From: Candidatus Bathyarchaeota archaeon
GTDB lineage: Archaea > Thermoproteota > Bathyarchaeia > TCS64
DNA: 7,348 bases
Assembly: GCA_013329615.1 (NCBI GenBank)
Contig: DUKA01000146.1
Coordinates: forward strand, 1-7,348
Direction: 5' to 3'
Every line of letters begins with the position of its first letter. Position 1 is the stretch's first letter. Below, in pieces: positions 5,506 through 7,348 of the stretch. The position numbers were made by a program, and so were the translations under genes. Below the pieces are notes generated by a model. The model was given only the letters and a program-made list of their open reading frames with translations. It did not search any database and was not told where the DNA came from.

Positions 5506-6438
5506 ATGGTCAAGAGGATACCAAAGATACCCTTCGAGAGGCTCACACCCTCCGGAACCTCAACCCTCAGCCCCTTCAACAAGCCCATAGCAAGGGTCAA
5601 GCCCGGCGAAGAGGTTGAGATAGAGACGTGGGACGCCTTCGGCGGATGCGTCACCGAGACACAGACACGCAAACAGACACTCGACAAGGGGGTAAAGGTC
5701 CCAGTCAACCCCGTCACCGGCCCCATCCACATCGAGGGCGCTGAACCCAGCGACACACTCACTGTCGAGATACTCGATATAGATCTGCCCGACCACGGCG
5801 CAACCACCATAAGCCCCGGCTTTGGCGGCCTCGAAGGCTGGCTAAACTTCATGACGCCACGAACCAAGATCAGCCAGATCAAGGCGGGCAAGGTCTTCTA
5901 CAAGACTGACGGCGGACGCGTCGTCGAGGTCCCCGTCGACCCATTCATCGGTACAATCGGCAACTCCCCAGTCTACGAGGCGATAAACACCCTCACTCCC
6001 GGCCCACACGGCGGCAACATGGACTGCCCCGACATACGCCCCGGCAACATCCTACACCTCCCTGTCAACCAGCCCGGTGCCCTCTTTGGCCTCGGAGACG
6101 TACACGCCGTTCAGGGAGACGGCGAAGTCGGCGGTTCAGCCATCGAAGTACCCGCCGTCGTCAAGCTCCGCTTCGGCCTCAAGAAGGGCTACACAATCGC
6201 GTGGCCTCGGGTCGAGTCCCCAGACGAGATAATGACCGTATGCAGCGCCAAGCCCCTCGAGGACGCCGCCCGCCTCGCCTACCGCGAACTCGTGAACTGG
6301 ATGGCAACCGACCACGGCTGGCAACGCGACGACGCCTATATGTTCCTAAGCATCGCCGCCAAGGCGAGGATAGCACAAATAGTCGACCCACTATACACAG
6401 TGGTGGCGAAGCTCCCGAAGAAGTACCTAAAGAAGTGA
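5506..6438 (+). CDS. Acetamidase/formamidase family protein, 310 aa
   Basis: Members of this family (FmdA/AmdA) hydrolyse short amides such as formamide or acetamide to ammonia and the acid; the substrate here cannot be told from sequence. Family landmarks in order: NPVTGPIHIEGAEPSDTL (68-85), DPFIGTIG (145-152), GPHGGNMD (166-173) and the signature GLGDVHAVQGDGEVGGSAIE (195-214), which carries the conserved Asp, His and Glu of the active-site region. Length fits the shorter form of the family; there is no signal peptide or membrane segment. The ATG at 5506 follows a TATA-like box by about 32 nt. The gene diverges from rpl12, and a small zinc-ribbon gene begins 5 bases after its stop, so the two are probably one transcript. 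A nitrogen-scavenging role is inferred from the family only. Confidence 0.92.
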   Translation: MVKRIPKIPFERLTPSGTSTLSPFNKPIARVKPGEEVEIETWDAFGGCVTETQTRKQTLDKGVKVPVNPVTGPIHIEGAEPSDTLTVEILDIDLPDHGATTISPGFGGLEGWLNFMTPRTKISQIKAGKVFYKTDGGRVVEVPVDPFIGTIGNSPVYEAINTLTPGPHGGNMDCPDIRPGNILHLPVNQPGALFGLGDVHAVQGDGEVGGSAIEVPAVVKLRFGLKKGYTIAWPRVESPDEIMTVCSAKPLEDAARLAYRELVNWMATDHGWQRDDAYMFLSIAAKARIAQIVDPLYTVVAKLPKKYLKK

Positions 6439-6443
6439 AAAAC

Positions 6444-6740
6444 ATGGACGAGAAGTGCCCAAAGTGCGGCGGGCAGATGACCCCCGGCGAGATAAGGTTC
6501 GACACCGACACCGTCATGCCAAACCAGATGAACTCATACATGGGCGGGATGATGAACAGCCCCGTCCCAAACACCTACCAGAGCGCCACGAGCAGGCCAT
6601 ACTGGGAGGAGAAGACGGGGCGAAAGACGGGCTTCCTCATAAAGAGCGACGAGAAGAAGGCGATGAAGATCAAGGCAACCCGCTGCGCCCTCTGCGGCTA
6701 CATAGAGCTGCACGCAACCGATAACAGGGACGAGAGCTAA
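6444..6740 (+). CDS. Small zinc-ribbon protein with Met-rich linker, 98 aa
   Basis: Two cysteine knuckles, CPKCGG (Cys5, Cys8) and CALCGY (Cys81, Cys84), make a four-Cys zinc ribbon whose halves are separated by an insert of 72 residues. The insert holds a methionine-rich stretch (MPNQMNSYMGGMM, 25-37) and a basic segment after KTGR. Similar small proteins of the form CPKCGG...RCxxCGYIEL are common in archaea and bacteria (the type labelled DUF6487), without a firm function. The ATG at 6444 is 5 bases after the amidase stop, which implies co-transcription; the frame is open further upstream, but that part lies inside the amidase and is not conserved-looking. The TAA overlaps the stop of the convergent gene by 4 bases. 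Confidence 0.8.
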   Translation: MDEKCPKCGGQMTPGEIRFDTDTVMPNQMNSYMGGMMNSPVPNTYQSATSRPYWEEKTGRKTGFLIKSDEKKAMKIKATRCALCGYIELHATDNRDES

Positions 6741-7348
6741 CCACTCTGCCCAGACGCCGCGACGCGGAGAAGTTCCTCCCACTCCTCAGACTTCTCAAGC
6801 TCCACGCCAACACTCGTTATCAGATCGGGGTAGACCGAGAGGTCGTCCTCAGTCACAATTAGCGCCAGCTTGCCCCCATCACGCGCAAGGCACGCCATCC
6901 TCAACTCCCCCACCTCAAGCTTGACATCCGTTGCCCTATCCGCCGAGTCACACATCGAATAAAGCGACTCCACGAGCTTCCCGGTTATGGCCGGGGGTAG
7001 CCCCCACCCCGCGGGGAACGTCCGCACCTTCTTCGAGAACATGCTCTTTTCCACGAGTAACAGGTGGAAGCCTTTCCTCACCGGCTTCGCGGCGGCGGAT
7101 TCGGCGGGCGCCTCCCCCATGAGACTTCTGCGTAGCCGGACATAGTCCTCGGGCTCAAGCTCCCCCCTCTGGAATAGGGCGTCAATCTGCGTGAGCTTCT
7201 CCCTCGACCTGTCGACAGGCTGCGCCACCCGCGCGCCCCCGCTCGACCTCCAAGCGTCGATGCAGACCTTGCAGAAGTCCATCGAGAGCTGGTCGGCCTC
7301 GAAGCTGCACTGCCTCCCCTCTATGAAGGTGCACCTCCTAGGCTCCCC
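6737..7348 (-). CDS. Partial Cys-cluster protein with SHOCT-like segment, 203 residues visible
   Basis: The frame is open to the right edge, so the start is outside the window; an internal ATG at 7282 would cut through a cysteine cluster and is not the true start. Visible residues begin with CTFIEGRQC...FCKVC (Cys6, Cys14, Cys26, Cys29 of the visible part), likely a zinc or iron-sulphur site. Then comes LTQIDALFQRGELEPEDYVRL (52-72), resembling the SHOCT-like helical pair found near the ends of many small prokaryotic proteins, followed by an Ala/Pro-rich linker. The C-terminal ~105 residues (GFHLLLVEK... LRMACLARDGGKLALIVT) alternate helices and strands and might be a roadblock/longin-like fold, but this is weak. 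No membrane segment is seen. Function is unknown. It converges on the zinc-ribbon gene with a 4-base overlap of stop codons. Confidence 0.75.
   Translation of the reverse strand, partial: GEPRRCTFIEGRQCSFEADQLSMDFCKVCIDAWRSSGGARVAQPVDRSREKLTQIDALFQRGELEPEDYVRLRRSLMGEAPAESAAAKPVRKGFHLLLVEKSMFSKKVRTFPAGWGLPPAITGKLVESLYSMCDSADRATDVKLEVGELRMACLARDGGKLALIVTEDDLSVYPDLITSVGVELEKSEEWEELLRVAASGQSG

Noticed and set aside
6201..6443. Upstream extension of the zinc-ribbon frame inside the amidase gene
   Set aside because: The extension is Arg/Pro-rich, out of frame with a well-conserved enzyme, and not needed since an ATG follows the amidase stop by 5 bases.
1..7348. tRNA, rRNA, CRISPR array, riboswitch
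   Set aside because: I found no cloverleaf pattern, no regularly spaced repeats and no conserved rRNA or riboswitch sequence by reading both strands; small RNAs without strong sequence signals cannot be excluded.

Overview
The window looks like part of an archaeal chromosome, probably from the TACK side, although the lineage is an inference. The strongest marker is an archaeal/eukaryal-type ribosomal stalk protein, L12/P1 (5077-5376), with its Ala-rich hinge, charged stretch and LGALFG tail. Other archaeal signs are A/T-rich TATA-like boxes about 24-32 nt upstream of several start codons, which fits leaderless or short-leader mRNAs, and very tight packing with genes touching or overlapping at their ends. 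Most of the window (about 1840-7348) is GC-rich; a sampled 60-base line inside alaS is about 63% GC. The left end (about 1-1610) is strikingly AT-rich, with sampled lines at 30-35% GC.

Left region (1-1830), a probable foreign island. Two minus-strand genes overlap as ATGA: a 413-residue protein of unknown family that appears to contain several winged-helix segments, then the first 82 residues of a protein with a PD-(D/E)XK nuclease-like signature that runs off the window. Next to them lies a start-less, in-frame remnant of the 3' end of an alanyl-tRNA synthetase gene (1614-1826). Over its last 45 aligned residues it is about 87% identical in protein to the complete alaS at 3061-4938, but only about three quarters identical in DNA. 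A near-identical 15/16-base direct repeat brackets the remnant, and the base composition changes at its outer edge.

Middle region (1861-2988). A GHKL-type ATPase (plus strand) and a DUF4325-like STAS-like protein (minus strand) meet tail to tail and overlap by 9 bases. In sequence they look like the kinase/anti-sigma-like and STAS-like halves of a partner-switching module, but arranged convergently rather than as an operon.

Right region (3061-7348). alaS follows rpl12 on the minus strand, an order I recall from Sulfolobus-type archaea. The synthetase itself, however, is a short bacterial form of the kind seen in candidate-phyla-radiation bacteria and ends just after the editing domain. Divergent from rpl12 is an acetamidase/formamidase-family gene, followed after 5 bases by a small methionine-rich zinc-ribbon protein. 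The last gene, convergent and overlapping by 4 bases, is cut by the right edge; it has an N-terminal four-cysteine cluster, a SHOCT-like helical pair and an uncharacterised C-terminal domain.

The most noteworthy features are the unknown AT-rich two-gene cassette tied to a foreign alaS remnant, the bacterial-type alaS beside archaeal rpl12, and the convergent GHKL/STAS-like pair with a dyad at its promoter. No tRNA, rRNA, CRISPR array or recognisable transposase/integrase was seen.
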